Source: Achromobacter pestifer (lineage in GTDB: Bacteria; Pseudomonadota; Gammaproteobacteria; Burkholderiales; Burkholderiaceae_B). From it: a stretch of 64,000 bases of DNA. The notes under the pieces are model-generated. The model saw only the letters and a list, made by a program, of their open reading frames with translations, did no database searches and was not told the origin of the DNA. Shown here piece by piece: positions 38,473 through 46,613 of the stretch (the first letter of the stretch is position 1; each line of letters starts with the position of its first letter). The position numbers were made by a program, and so were the translations under genes. The DNA is taken from the NCBI RefSeq assembly GCF_013267355.1, contig NZ_CP053985.1, positions 6,014,001-6,078,000 on the forward strand, in the 5' to 3' direction.

Positions 38473-38517
38473 TCACGCGGCCGGGCAGGGGGCAACCCGC
38501 AAGCCGGCCGCGTGATC
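38473..38517 (-). terminator. Terminator hairpin after tsdA
   Basis: The 13-bp perfect stem ATCACGCGGCCGG/CCGGCCGCGTGAT with a 19-nt loop lies 15 nt past the minus-strand tsdA stop. It is followed, in that direction, by a T-rich stretch (complement of 38461-38472). Confidence 0.75.
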
Positions 38518-38531
38518 TGCGCCCGCCGGAT

Positions 38532-39449
38532 TCAGCCGCCAGCCTTGGCCGCGGCCTGGGTCAGCCTGCCGCCGGCCGGCGGGGAGTCGCTGCCCAGCAG
38601 ATGGCCGTTGACCTCGATGCCGTACAGCGAATCGTCGGAGTCGTGGTACTTGGCCCGGGTCGCGGCGACCGATTCGGTGTAGCGCGGATCCTGCGGACGT
38701 TCATGCGCGTTCATGAAGTAGGCGACGTCCCAGGCTTCCTGGTCGCTCAGCATGCCACCCTGCCCGAGCGGCATGTTGGCCTTGATGAAACCGGCCGCAT
38801 TGCCGATCTGGTGCATGCCCGCGCCCCAGTTGAAGGAGTCCGCGCCCCACAGGGCCGGGAACACCCAATGCTTGCCGTTCTTCTGGCCCTGGCCTTCGGC
38901 CCCGTGACAGACGGCGCAATACTGCGCATAGACCTCGCTGCCGCGCACGTAGTCCGCTTTTTGGGCGGGGGGTGGCAGTTTGCGATAGCCCTGGCCGTCC
39001 AGGACGACTCCGGTCGGCGCCTTGCTGGCCAGCCAGAACATATAGGTTTGCAGCGCGGTCAGGGTGGGATCGTCCGCGGCAGGCGCCTTGCCGTTCATGC
39101 TGAAGCGGAAGCACCCTTGCAGGCGTTCGGCCAGGGTGTTGACGTGGCCGTTCTTGGCGCGATAGGCGGGATACAGCACGTAGGCCGCCCACATCGGCGC
39201 GGAATCCGGCCGGCGGCCGGCGTCCAGGTGGCAGCTGACGCAGTTCAGGTTGTTGCCGACGAACTTGGCGGCCTTCTGTGGGGTGTGCAGGAAGATCTGC
39301 TCGCCTTCGCGTACGGCTTTGCCGAAATCGTTGTCGGGGATGGATGCGGCGGACGGCGGCGTGAAGGACGGGCGGGGTTCGGCCGCGAACGTGGCGGCGG
39401 ATGCGAGCAGACAGGCGGCGGACAGCAGGCGCAGGCTGATGGCGGTCAT
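38532..39449 (-). CDS. tsdA: Diheme cytochrome c, thiosulfate dehydrogenase TsdA-like
   Basis: TsdA oxidises two thiosulfates to tetrathionate (some work in reverse). This 305-residue protein has a signal peptide (AFA-A near residue 22) and two heme sites: C70-V-S-C-H74 and C178-A-V-C-H182. The segment SAPMWAAYVLYPAYRAKN is TsdA-like. RLQGCFRFSMNG contains Cys113, at the position of the unusual Cys ligand of the active-site heme. It overlaps the upstream cytochrome gene by ATGA at 39446-39449. The activity is inferred from motifs. Confidence 0.85.
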   Translation of the reverse strand: MTAISLRLLSAACLLASAATFAAEPRPSFTPPSAASIPDNDFGKAVREGEQIFLHTPQKAAKFVGNNLNCVSCHLDAGRRPDSAPMWAAYVLYPAYRAKNGHVNTLAERLQGCFRFSMNGKAPAADDPTLTALQTYMFWLASKAPTGVVLDGQGYRKLPPPAQKADYVRGSEVYAQYCAVCHGAEGQGQKNGKHWVFPALWGADSFNWGAGMHQIGNAAGFIKANMPLGQGGMLSDQEAWDVAYFMNAHERPQDPRYTESVAATRAKYHDSDDSLYGIEVNGHLLGSDSPPAGGRLTQAAAKAGG

Positions 39450-40150
39450 TTCTGGGCTCCCGCGGCGGTGTTGGCTTGCGCGGCAAGCTGGTCGGCGGCC
39501 TTGGGCAGGCCTGCGTAATAGGCGGACACGGCGTCGATCTCGGCGCTGGAGAGGCGGGTGGCGACGGCCGGCATCAGGCCCAGCGGGCCCGGCGGGCGCT
39601 GCCCTTGCTGCCAGGCGCGCAGCTGGCCTGCGATGTAGGCGGCGGGCTGCCCGGCCAAGGCGGGGAAATTCGCGCCGACGCCGATGCCGCCTGGGCCGTG
39701 GCATTGGTTGCAGGCGGGCACGTTCTTGTCCCAGGCGCCACGGGTGGCCAGCCAGGCGCCGGTGTCGGCGGGCTGGGCCGGATGCATGGCGGTGGCGGCG
39801 AGCTTGTCGGTATCCAGCGCGGAAGGCAGCGACGCGTAGTACTGCGCCACGGCCTTGCGTTGCGCCGGGTCCAGCGCCTTGGCGGTGGCGGCCATCACCG
39901 GGCTGACGCGCGAGCCGTTGGCCATGGCTTCGAGCTGTTCGTCCAGATAGGCGCTGCCCATGCCGGCCAGCTGCGGAAAGCCGGCGGCCGGGTTGCCTTC
40001 GCCACGGGCGCCGTGGCAGGTGATACAGGCGGGCGCGCCGTTGGCGCCCTGGGTGCTGATCTGCTTGCCGTCGGGCGCGCCTTGCGCCCCGGCCGAGGCG
40101 GCGTACAGCGCGCCCAGCATCAGCGCGGTGGGTAGGGACCGTGGGGTCAT
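39446..40150 (-). CDS. tsdB: Diheme cytochrome c, TsdB-like electron acceptor (cytochrome c4 type)
   Basis: This 234-residue periplasmic protein has a signal peptide (SAGAQ-G near residue 22) and two c-type heme sites, C42-I-T-C-H46 and C147-N-Q-C-H151. Each lies in a c4-like domain with a downstream methionine. In several betaproteobacteria such a protein, TsdB, is encoded next to TsdA and takes its electrons to the terminal oxidase. The 4-nt overlap with tsdA supports a functional pair. Confidence 0.82.
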   Translation of the reverse strand: MTPRSLPTALMLGALYAASAGAQGAPDGKQISTQGANGAPACITCHGARGEGNPAAGFPQLAGMGSAYLDEQLEAMANGSRVSPVMAATAKALDPAQRKAVAQYYASLPSALDTDKLAATAMHPAQPADTGAWLATRGAWDKNVPACNQCHGPGGIGVGANFPALAGQPAAYIAGQLRAWQQGQRPPGPLGLMPAVATRLSSAEIDAVSAYYAGLPKAADQLAAQANTAAGAQK

Positions 40151-40494
40151 GTAACCTGCTCCGTGGATGTTATTGGATTTTTGGTAATAAGCTAATTTCT
40201 AGGAATTATATAAAGACTTGTGACGGATCAACACGGGATTGTCGGTCCGATGGCATGCGCCGTGGCGGTTTTTTCTGCGTGGAGCATGCGCGGGAAAGCG
40301 GCCTCGCCGGGGATCGGCAGCGCGCGTTCGGCCGCCGAAAGACGCATCTTTTCCCGCCGCGGGCAGGCTGCCTTTGCCGGGTAATTTTTGCTTGCGTGTG
40401 ACCGGTTCGAATGTGTCACCGCTGGAACCTTCGCTTGCAGCATGGCCAGAACGATTCGGGTAGCATTTCGCCGATCTATAACAAGGAGAATCCG
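40151..40494. other. Divergent region between tsdB and SDR gene
   Basis: This gap of about 340 bp holds the minus-strand promoter region of tsdBA. It is AT-rich at 40165-40220 (GGATTTTTGGTAATAAGC, AATTATATAAAG). It also holds the plus-strand promoter of the SDR gene, with AAGGAG just before its ATG. I see no convincing gene. Confidence 0.4.
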
Positions 40495-41265
40495 ATGCAA
40501 GCGAACGAGATCGAACATCCGCGCGTGGCGCTGGTCACCGGCGCCGGTACCGGCATAGGCCGCGCGGTGGCGCTGGAATTCCTGGCGCAAGGCTATCGGG
40601 TCGTGCTGGCCGGCCGCCGCCGCGAACCGCTGGAAGCGACCCGCACCGCGGCGGGCGAGGACGGCGTGAGGGCGCTGGTGGTGCCCACGGATGTGTCGGA
40701 CGAGCAGGCCGTGCGCGAACTCTTCGATGCGGCGCAGCGTGAATATGGCCGGCTGGACGTGTTGTTCAACAATGCCGGACGCGGCGCGCCGGCCATGCCG
40801 ATCGAGGAGTTGCCCGTATCGGTGTGGCGCGACGTGGTCGACACCAACCTGACCGGCATGTTCCTGTGCGCGCAGGCTGCGATCCGCGTGATGAAGGCGC
40901 AGAATCCGCGCGGCGGGCGCATCATCAACAACGGTTCGATCTCGGCGCATGCGCCGCGCCCGTTCTCCATCGCCTACACCGCGACCAAGCATGCGGTGTC
41001 CGGGCTGACGAAGTCGATTTCGCTGGATTGCCGGCCCTACAACATCGCTTGCGGGCAGATCGACATCGGCAATGCCGCCACCGATATGACCGAGCGCATG
41101 GCCGCGGGCATCCTGCAGGCCGACGGCAGCACCAAGGTCGAGCCGCGCATGGATGTGGCGCACGTGGCGCAGGCGGTTGCCGCCATGGCGCGCCTGCCGC
41201 TGGAGGCCAACGTGCAGTTCATGACCATCATGGCGACCAACATGCCCTTCGTGGGCCGGGGCTGA
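40495..41265 (+). CDS. SDR-family oxidoreductase
   Basis: This 256-residue classical short-chain dehydrogenase has the cofactor motif TGAGTGIGR (15-23), NNAG (92-95), catalytic Ser148/Ser150, and Tyr161-x3-Lys165 in YTATK. Arg41-Arg42 after the second strand (LAGRRRE) suggests NADP(H). The C-terminus [16 protein letters not shown] is typical of a subgroup annotated only as SDR. The substrate is unknown. ACAAGGAG precedes the ATG. Confidence 0.88.
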   Translation: MQANEIEHPRVALVTGAGTGIGRAVALEFLAQGYRVVLAGRRREPLEATRTAAGEDGVRALVVPTDVSDEQAVRELFDAAQREYGRLDVLFNNAGRGAPAMPIEELPVSVWRDVVDTNLTGMFLCAQAAIRVMKAQNPRGGRIINNGSISAHAPRPFSIAYTATKHAVSGLTKSISLDCRPYNIACGQIDIGNAATDMTERMAAGILQADGSTKVEPRMDVAHVAQAVAAMARLPLEANVQFMTIMATNMPFVGRG

Positions 41266-41278
41266 AACGCAGCTGGCC

Positions 41279-41313
41279 TGCGGCGGCGCGTCCTTTCCGG
41301 ACGGGCCGCCGCA
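41279..41313. terminator. Hairpin between convergent SDR and NlpC/P60 genes
   Basis: The long stem TGCGGCGGC-x-CGTCC/GGACG-x-GCCGCCGCA with loop TTTCC is followed by further GC-rich inverted repeats to about 41365. It lies between convergent stops (41265 and 41368), so it is a probable bidirectional terminator. Confidence 0.65.
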
Positions 41314-41367
41314 GGCTGTGGTGCCGCCCCCTTGGGGTGCGCCGGGGGCGCCGCCCCGATCTTTCCG

Positions 41368-41967
41368 TCAGCGCGGGGAAGCCTGGGCCAGCATCTGGCC
41401 TGGTTGCATATCCAGATAGCGCCGGGCGCCGACGTAGCGCTTGGTCCAGTACGGATTCTTCATTTCATCCACACGCACCTTGGTGCCGCGGCGCGGGGCG
41501 TGGACAAACTTGTTCTGGCCGATGTAGATGCCGACGTGCGAGGTCACGCCGCGGCCGCGCGTGGCGAAGAACACCAGGTCGCCGGGGCGCAGTTCCTGCT
41601 TGTTGGAGACGGATTCGCCGGCGGTGCGCTGGGCGCGGGCCGTGCGCGGCAATTCCAGGCCGGCGATCTCGCGGAAGACATGCAGGACCAGTCCGCTGCA
41701 ATCGAAACCTTCGGCGTCGTCGCCGCCCCAGCTATAGGGGGTGCCGATGGCCTCCAGGCCGGCTTGCACGACGCGGTCGCGCAGGGTGGGGACGGTGGGT
41801 TCCTGCGCCAGGCGCAGGCCGGTGAGCGAGGGACGGGCCGGCTCGAGGCGGACGGACGCCTGGGCGGCGTCGGGAATCCAGGAAAGGGTCAGGGCGATGA
41901 TGGGCGCTGACAGGAATACGGGAATGCGTAGCTGGGCAATTCGGGCTTTTCGCGTGGGCGGCGTCAT
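41368..41967 (-). CDS. C40-family NlpC/P60 peptidoglycan endopeptidase
   Basis: This 199-residue protein has an N-terminal hydrophobic segment (residues 14-36) that is either a signal peptide or an anchor. The NlpC/P60 domain carries Cys90 (GFDCSGLV), His144 (TSHVGIY) and a third polar residue, probably His156. It likely cleaves the gamma-D-glutamyl-diamino acid bond in peptidoglycan stem peptides in the periplasm. It resembles the Spr/MepS type in size. It is divergent from amn. Confidence 0.88.
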   Translation of the reverse strand: MTPPTRKARIAQLRIPVFLSAPIIALTLSWIPDAAQASVRLEPARPSLTGLRLAQEPTVPTLRDRVVQAGLEAIGTPYSWGGDDAEGFDCSGLVLHVFREIAGLELPRTARAQRTAGESVSNKQELRPGDLVFFATRGRGVTSHVGIYIGQNKFVHAPRRGTKVRVDEMKNPYWTKRYVGARRYLDMQPGQMLAQASPR

Positions 41968-42278
41968 TACGTCACTTCAAGAATCGGAGTGGGCGGCATG
42001 GCTTTGCCTGAACAGGCAAGCCGGCGGAAAGGGGGGCAACACCGGGACGCAAAACCCCGGAATGCCACATGATTGTAATGGAATAATGTTTCATTACATT
42101 TGTAGTGCAATGCAGCATTCTTGTCTGCGGAAGTTACGGCGCGCGCGAGTTCGCGGACAGTCGAATATGACACTTCATCTTGCGCCGGCTCGGGCATAAT
42201 CGTCGCCATCGGCCCTGCGGCCCGGCAAGCCGGCAACGGCCGCGGTTACAGATAAGATGAGAAGCGGAGTAAAGCTCG
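41968..42278. promoter_or_regulatory. Divergent region between NlpC/P60 and amn, with a dyad
   Basis: A 311-bp spacer is unusually AT-rich around 42068-42120. TGTAATG-N11-CATTACA (42074-42098) is a perfect 7-bp dyad that could bind a dimeric regulator. GGAG lies near 42266 before the amn ATG. No gene is seen. Confidence 0.4.
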
Positions 42279-43778
42279 ATGATGAACGCAGTGCACCCTT
42301 TATCTTCCATGAGCCGGCCAGAGGCCTTGCCCTTCGAGCCGTTCCAGGATGCGGTGGCGGCGGTGGAGCGCCTGATTGAAATCTATGCGCGCAACACCGC
42401 CTTCCTGCGCGCCGCCTTCCGTGAAGTGCTGAAGGGCTCGACCAACGGCCGCGAGCGCGCCCGCGCCTATTACCCGGCGATCCGCATCGTGGTGGAAACC
42501 TACGATCCGATCGATACGCGGCTGTCATACGGCCACGTGGCCGAGCCGGGCATTTACCAGACCACCATCACCCAGCCCGCGCTGTTTCGCGACTACCTGA
42601 TAGAACAGGTCAGCCAGCTGCTGCAGAATCACCGCGTGGCGGTGGAAGTCGGCGAGTCCGATTCGCCCATTCCGCTGCATTTCGCCTTCCCCGAGGGCGC
42701 CTACGTCGAGGGCGAGCATCTGGAGGCGCTCAAGCGTCCCTTGCGCGACTTGTTCGATGTGCCCGATCTGGCGGTGACGGACGACGCCATCGTCAACGGC
42801 TCCTGGCGCGGCAAGGAGGGCGAGCCCAAGCCGCTGGCGCCTTTCACGGCCCAGCGCGTGGACTATTCGCTGCACCGCTTGCAGCACTACACCTCGACCG
42901 CGCCGGCGCATTTCCAGAACTTCGTGCTGTTCACCAACTACCAGTTCTACGTGGACGAGTTCTGCGCCCGCGCCCGCGCGCTGATGGCCAGCGGCAACGA
43001 AGACTACGAAATGCTGGTGGAACCGGGCAACCGCATCACGCGCCGTGGCGAAAGCGGCCCGGGCGACGAGGACCAGGCGATCCGCCTGCCGCAGATGCCG
43101 GCCTACCACCTGGTGCGCGGCGACCATTCCGGCATCACGCTGGTGAACATTGGCGTGGGTCCGTCCAATGCCAAGACCATTACCGACCACATCGCCGTGC
43201 TGCGCCCGCATGCCTGGCTGATGCTGGGCCACTGCGCCGGCCTGCGCGATTCGCAGCGTCTGGGCGACTACGTGCTGGCGCACGGCTATGTGCGCGAGGA
43301 CCACGTGCTTGATGCCGACCTGCCGACCTGGGTGCCGGTGCCGGCGCTGGCCGAGGTGCAGGTGGCGCTGGAGCAGGCGGTCGAAGAAGTGGCGGGGCTG
43401 TCGGGCTGGGACCTCAAACGCATCATGCGCACGGGCACGGTCGCCACCATCGACAACCGCAACTGGGAACTGCGCGACCACCTGGAGCTGGTGGAGCGTT
43501 TTGCGCAGTCCCGCGCGATTGCGCTGGACATGGAGTCGGCCACCATCGCGGCCAACGGCTTCCGTTTCCGCGTGCCGTACGGCACCTTGCTGTGCGTGTC
43601 GGACAAGCCCTTGCATGGCGAACTGAAGCTGCCCGGCATGGCCAGCGCCTTCTATCGCCGCCAGGTGAACCAGCATCTGGAAATCGGCATCCGCGCCCTG
43701 GAGCGGCTGCGCGACATGCCGCCCGAACGCCTGCATTCGCGCAAGCTGCGCACCTTCATGGAAACGGCGTTCCAATAG
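42279..43778 (+). CDS. amn: AMP nucleosidase
   Basis: Amn splits AMP into adenine and ribose-5-phosphate. The 499-residue protein has an N-terminal regulatory domain (SYGHVAEPGIYQTTIT near 87) and a C-terminal phosphorylase-like domain (THE-type GLRDSQRLGDYVLAHGYVRED near 320; MESATIAANGFRFRVPYG split, near 415; SDKPLHGELKLPG). The length matches the proteobacterial family (about 484-500). Two adjacent ATGs (42279 and 42282) could start it. A hairpin follows at 43797. Confidence 0.94.
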   Translation: MMNAVHPLSSMSRPEALPFEPFQDAVAAVERLIEIYARNTAFLRAAFREVLKGSTNGRERARAYYPAIRIVVETYDPIDTRLSYGHVAEPGIYQTTITQPALFRDYLIEQVSQLLQNHRVAVEVGESDSPIPLHFAFPEGAYVEGEHLEALKRPLRDLFDVPDLAVTDDAIVNGSWRGKEGEPKPLAPFTAQRVDYSLHRLQHYTSTAPAHFQNFVLFTNYQFYVDEFCARARALMASGNEDYEMLVEPGNRITRRGESGPGDEDQAIRLPQMPAYHLVRGDHSGITLVNIGVGPSNAKTITDHIAVLRPHAWLMLGHCAGLRDSQRLGDYVLAHGYVREDHVLDADLPTWVPVPALAEVQVALEQAVEEVAGLSGWDLKRIMRTGTVATIDNRNWELRDHLELVERFAQSRAIALDMESATIAANGFRFRVPYGTLLCVSDKPLHGELKLPGMASAFYRRQVNQHLEIGIRALERLRDMPPERLHSRKLRTFMETAFQ

Positions 43779-43796
43779 GCCCGTCGATCCGTCCCC

Positions 43797-43827
43797 GAGG
43801 CCGTCCGATTTCGCCGGATGGGGCCTC
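43797..43827 (+). terminator. Probable terminator after amn
   Basis: The stem GAGGCC/GGCCTC with an inner TCCG/CGGA pairing lies 18 nt after the amn stop. It is followed by a mildly T-rich stretch (TTGCGCTATTCTC). Confidence 0.55.
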
Positions 43828-43912
43828 TTGCGCTATTCTCGCCGGTTGCTTGGAAATTCCCAGGCACCTGGCGCTGCGCGCGGGTGCCTTCATGACCTGA
43901 AGGAAATGCACT

Positions 43913-45472
43913 TTGGCACCATCGGAACACGATGAACGTCGCTCAGGCGGCACGCGCGACGCGAAGGCGAACCCGCCTTCCGAACTGCGCCGCACGCTGT
44001 CCGCGCGCCACCTGACCATGATTGCGGTGGGCGGGTCCATCGGCACCGGCCTGTTCGTGGCCTCCGGCGCAACGATCGCCCGGGCCGGCCCCGGCGGGGC
44101 GCTGCTGGGCTATGTGCTGATTGGCATCATGGTCTATTTCCTGATGACCAGCCTGGGCGAACTGGCCGCCGCCATGCCGGTTTCCGGATCCTTCTCCACC
44201 TACGGCGCGCGCTATGTCGAGGACGGCTTCGGCTTCGCCCTGGGCTGGAACTATTGGTACAACTGGGCGGTCACCGTGGCGGTGGACCTGGTGGCGGCGC
44301 AGCTGGTCATGGCCTATTGGTTTCCTGATGTGCCGGGCTTCTATTGGAGCGCCTTGTTCCTGGCGATCACGTTCGGTCTGAATGCCATGTCGGCGCGCGG
44401 CTTCGGCGAGGCGGAATTCTGGTTCGCGCTGATCAAGGTCATCGCCGTGCTGGCGTTCGTGGCCATGGGCGTGATGATGCTGCTGGGCATCATCCGCGGC
44501 GGCGAAACCGGCGGCCTGACCAACTGGACGGTGGGCGACGCGCCGTTCTCGGGCGGCTTTGCGGCGCTGATCGGCGTGGCCATGGTGGTGGGCTTTTCGT
44601 TCCAGGGCACCGAGCTGATCGGCATCGCCGCCGGCGAATCCAAGGACCCGGCGCGCAACCTGCCGCGCGCGGTGCGCCAGGTGTTCTGGCGCATCCTGCT
44701 GTTCTACGTGGCGGCCATCCTGGTCATCGGCCTGCTGATTCCGTATACCGATCCGCATCTGCTGCGTAACGACGTCGAGGACATCAGCGTCAGCCCCTTC
44801 GCCCTGATTTTCGAGCGGGCCGGTCTCTTGGGAGCGGCTTCGGTCATGAACGCGGTCGTGCTGACGTCGGTATTGTCGGCAGGCAACTCGGGCATGTACG
44901 CAGCCACGCGCATGCTCTACAGCCTGGCGCGCGACGGCAAGGCACCGCGCATTTTCGGCCGGATCTCGCGCAACGGCGTGCCGCTGTGGGCGCTGCTGGC
45001 AACCACGGTCGTGGCGGCGTTGTGCTTCTTCACCTTCATCTTCAGCCCCAATGCCGTCTACATCTGGCTGCTGAATACCTCCGGCATGACGGGCTTCATC
45101 GCCTGGCTGGGCATCGCCATCAGCCATTACCGTTTCCGCCGCGGCTACGTGAAGCAGGGCCACAACCTGGCCGATCTGCCCTACGTGTCGCCGTTCTTCC
45201 CGTTCGGGCCGATCTTCGCTTTCGTGCTGTGCCTGATCATCACCCTGGGCCAGAACTACCAGGCGTTCCTGCAGGACAAGATCGATTGGGGCGGGGTGGT
45301 CGCGACCTATATCGGCATTCCGCTGTTCCTGCTGATCTGGGCCGGCTACAGGCTGGCGCGCGGCTCGCGCTTCGTGAACTATCGCGACATGCGTTTCCCC
45401 GATGCGCGGGCGCGCAGCGCGTATCTGGATTCAGCGCTGCGGGGGGAGCCTGCGGCGGGCGAGGCGCGCTGA
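43913..45472 (+). CDS. Amino-acid permease, APC family (LysP-like)
   Basis: This 519-residue inner-membrane protein has 12 hydrophobic segments. The APC signature MIAVGGSIGTGLFVASG is at the first helix, followed by SLGELAAAMPVSGSFSTYGARYV (split) and FQGTELIGIAAGESKDPARNLP. These resemble LysP and AAT-family permeases that take up cationic or aromatic amino acids by proton symport. The start is TTG at 43913, with AGGA 8 nt upstream; the nearby ATG at 43906 is out of frame. Its 3' end overlaps an antitoxin remnant on the opposite strand. Confidence 0.88.
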   Translation: MAPSEHDERRSGGTRDAKANPPSELRRTLSARHLTMIAVGGSIGTGLFVASGATIARAGPGGALLGYVLIGIMVYFLMTSLGELAAAMPVSGSFSTYGARYVEDGFGFALGWNYWYNWAVTVAVDLVAAQLVMAYWFPDVPGFYWSALFLAITFGLNAMSARGFGEAEFWFALIKVIAVLAFVAMGVMMLLGIIRGGETGGLTNWTVGDAPFSGGFAALIGVAMVVGFSFQGTELIGIAAGESKDPARNLPRAVRQVFWRILLFYVAAILVIGLLIPYTDPHLLRNDVEDISVSPFALIFERAGLLGAASVMNAVVLTSVLSAGNSGMYAATRMLYSLARDGKAPRIFGRISRNGVPLWALLATTVVAALCFFTFIFSPNAVYIWLLNTSGMTGFIAWLGIAISHYRFRRGYVKQGHNLADLPYVSPFFPFGPIFAFVLCLIITLGQNYQAFLQDKIDWGGVVATYIGIPLFLLIWAGYRLARGSRFVNYRDMRFPDARARSAYLDSALRGEPAAGEAR

Positions 45473-45646
45473 GCCGCGGGCGCGGGCGATATCACGCAGG
45501 GCGGCACGGACCAGACTGCCATCACCTCGGTCCTCTGTCAGGCAAGCCTCGAAATAAAGTGCGGCGTCCTCATCGGTCTTGAGAGTGTCAGCGGCATCCC
45601 AACTGCTGAATCCTTCGGGAATAGTGATGTCGGGGAGGGTGCGCAT
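45431..45646 (-). pseudogene. Truncated addiction-module antitoxin (HI1420-type)
   Basis: This 71-codon frame resembles the N-terminal half of antitoxins downstream of RelE/HigB-like toxins: WDAADTLKTDEDAALYFEACL then RAALRDIARARG. The C-terminal helix-turn-helix that should follow (GLSRESLY-like) is gone. The last 14 codons instead read antisense through the 3' end of the amino-acid permease. The cognate toxin gene is absent; the gene just upstream is a PIN toxin of another family. I read it as a decayed remnant that has lost DNA binding. Confidence 0.62.
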
Positions 45647-45673
45647 GGTTAGGGCCGCTCAAGCAGAGCACGG

Positions 45674-46090
45674 TCAAGTACCTTCCCAGGGATTGATGAC
45701 GTCCAGGCCTGAATGTTGAAAATCCTGTTCATTGCGGGTGACCAGTGTCAGTCCGTGCGTCATTGCTGTGGCGGCCAGCAAGCTGTCGATAGCTGGTAAC
45801 GTGCGCCCGGCTTTAGCCACCAAGCGTCCCCAACAATCCACGACAGGCTCATCAATGGTCAGCACGCGACCACTGAAAAAACGGGGTAATTCAACCTCCA
45901 ACCAGTCCAGATAACTGCGCTTTCGTTCGCCCTCCGGCATCATTTCTATGCCTTTGCGAAGCTCCCCTAGCGTTAGTGCGGATAGGAATAGCGTGGTGGG
46001 CGGGCGCTTCTGCAGCCATCTGACCACGTTGCCATCTGGTTGCTTTCGACGCAGTTCGGACAGGACATTGGTATCGACGAGATAGCTCAA
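45674..46090 (-). CDS. vapC: PIN-domain ribonuclease toxin, VapC/FitB type
   Basis: This 138-residue toxin would cleave RNA with a Mg2+ site of acidic residues: Asp6 (YLVDTNVLSE), Glu43 (LGELRKGI), Asp102 (AIDSLLAATAM) and the TRNEQDF motif around 118-124. All are present, so it looks active. It overlaps the antitoxin gene by ATGA at 46087-46090 and is transcribed with it. Confidence 0.92.
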   Translation of the reverse strand: MSYLVDTNVLSELRRKQPDGNVVRWLQKRPPTTLFLSALTLGELRKGIEMMPEGERKRSYLDWLEVELPRFFSGRVLTIDEPVVDCWGRLVAKAGRTLPAIDSLLAATAMTHGLTLVTRNEQDFQHSGLDVINPWEGT

Positions 46091-46338
46091 AGTCCATCCT
46101 TGCGCGTCGGGCTGGCGTCACGGGGAAAGTCGAGGTCTTCGTCGCCGGCCAGGGGGGAACGACGCATGAAGGCGACGAGAGATTCCCCCGTGCCTGAAAG
46201 TTTGTCGAAGTCCGATCGCGAGAGCACGACCGCGACAGAACGCCCGTGTACAGTGATTTCCTGGGGACCTTGGCTTCCGGCCGCTTTAACGACCTCGGAC
46301 AAGCGGGATTTGGCTTCTTGCATTTGCCAAGCCTGCAT
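46087..46338 (-). CDS. Phd/YefM-family antitoxin
   Basis: This 83-residue protein starts MQAWQMQEAKSRLSEVVKAA, the Phd/YefM N-terminal DNA-binding and dimer domain, with ITVHGRSVAVVLSRSDFDKL following. The acidic C-terminus (GDEDLDFPRD) would wrap the PIN toxin. Phd-type antitoxin with PIN toxin is a common hybrid of this sort. It is preceded by a perfect palindrome at 46350, the probable autoregulatory operator. Confidence 0.9.
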   Translation of the reverse strand: MQAWQMQEAKSRLSEVVKAAGSQGPQEITVHGRSVAVVLSRSDFDKLSGTGESLVAFMRRSPLAGDEDLDFPRDASPTRKDGL

Positions 46339-46349
46339 ACTGTTCTCTC

Positions 46350-46374
46350 AAATCTGACTAGAATAGTCAGATTT
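46350..46374 (-). promoter_or_regulatory. Perfect palindromic operator of the toxin-antitoxin operon
   Basis: AAATCTGACTA-GAA-TAGTCAGATTT is an 11-bp perfect inverted repeat beginning 12 bp before the antitoxin ATG (minus strand). Autoregulated TA operons have such sites over the promoter, so the antitoxin-toxin complex probably binds here. In a GC-rich genome this AT-rich dyad stands out. Confidence 0.75.
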
Positions 46375-46428
46375 TATGAGGTATTTCTGGCAGTCGCAAT
46401 GGGACCATGCCTGGTCAAGATCGCCTTT

Positions 46429-46446
46429 GCCCCGGCTTGCCGGGGC
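46429..46446. repeat. Small GC hairpin
   Basis: The perfect 7-bp stem GCCCCGG-CTTG-CCGGGGC lies in the gene-free stretch between the TA operon and yicC. No function is apparent. Confidence 0.35.
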
Positions 46447-46513
46447 GGAGCTTGACCGGTATATGAGCAGATACAGACTGATGCGGGGTGCAGTTCGAGC
46501 CAAAAGCCAGACG

Positions 46514-46566
46514 AAAAGCAGCCCTTATGTCCTGGATCATCGATCCAGGACATAAGGGCTGCTTTT
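46514..46566. terminator. Perfect 25-bp inverted repeat, probable bidirectional terminator
   Basis: Arms 46514-46538 and 46542-46566 are exact complements separated by ATC. The outermost part is AAAA/TTTT and the plus side continues with more T (seven T in total). It lies 48 bp past the minus-strand yicC stop and between yicC and the TA island. The stem length and perfection are well above what termination needs. Confidence 0.8.
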
Positions 46567-46613
46567 TTTGCACCAAAGTGCGGCGCTTAGGCCAAGCGTC
46601 GCCGCTTATCTGC

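Noticed and set aside
45431..45646. Complete HigA-like antitoxin
   Set aside because: The frame ends before the helix-turn-helix and reads through the permease end, so it is listed as a remnant.
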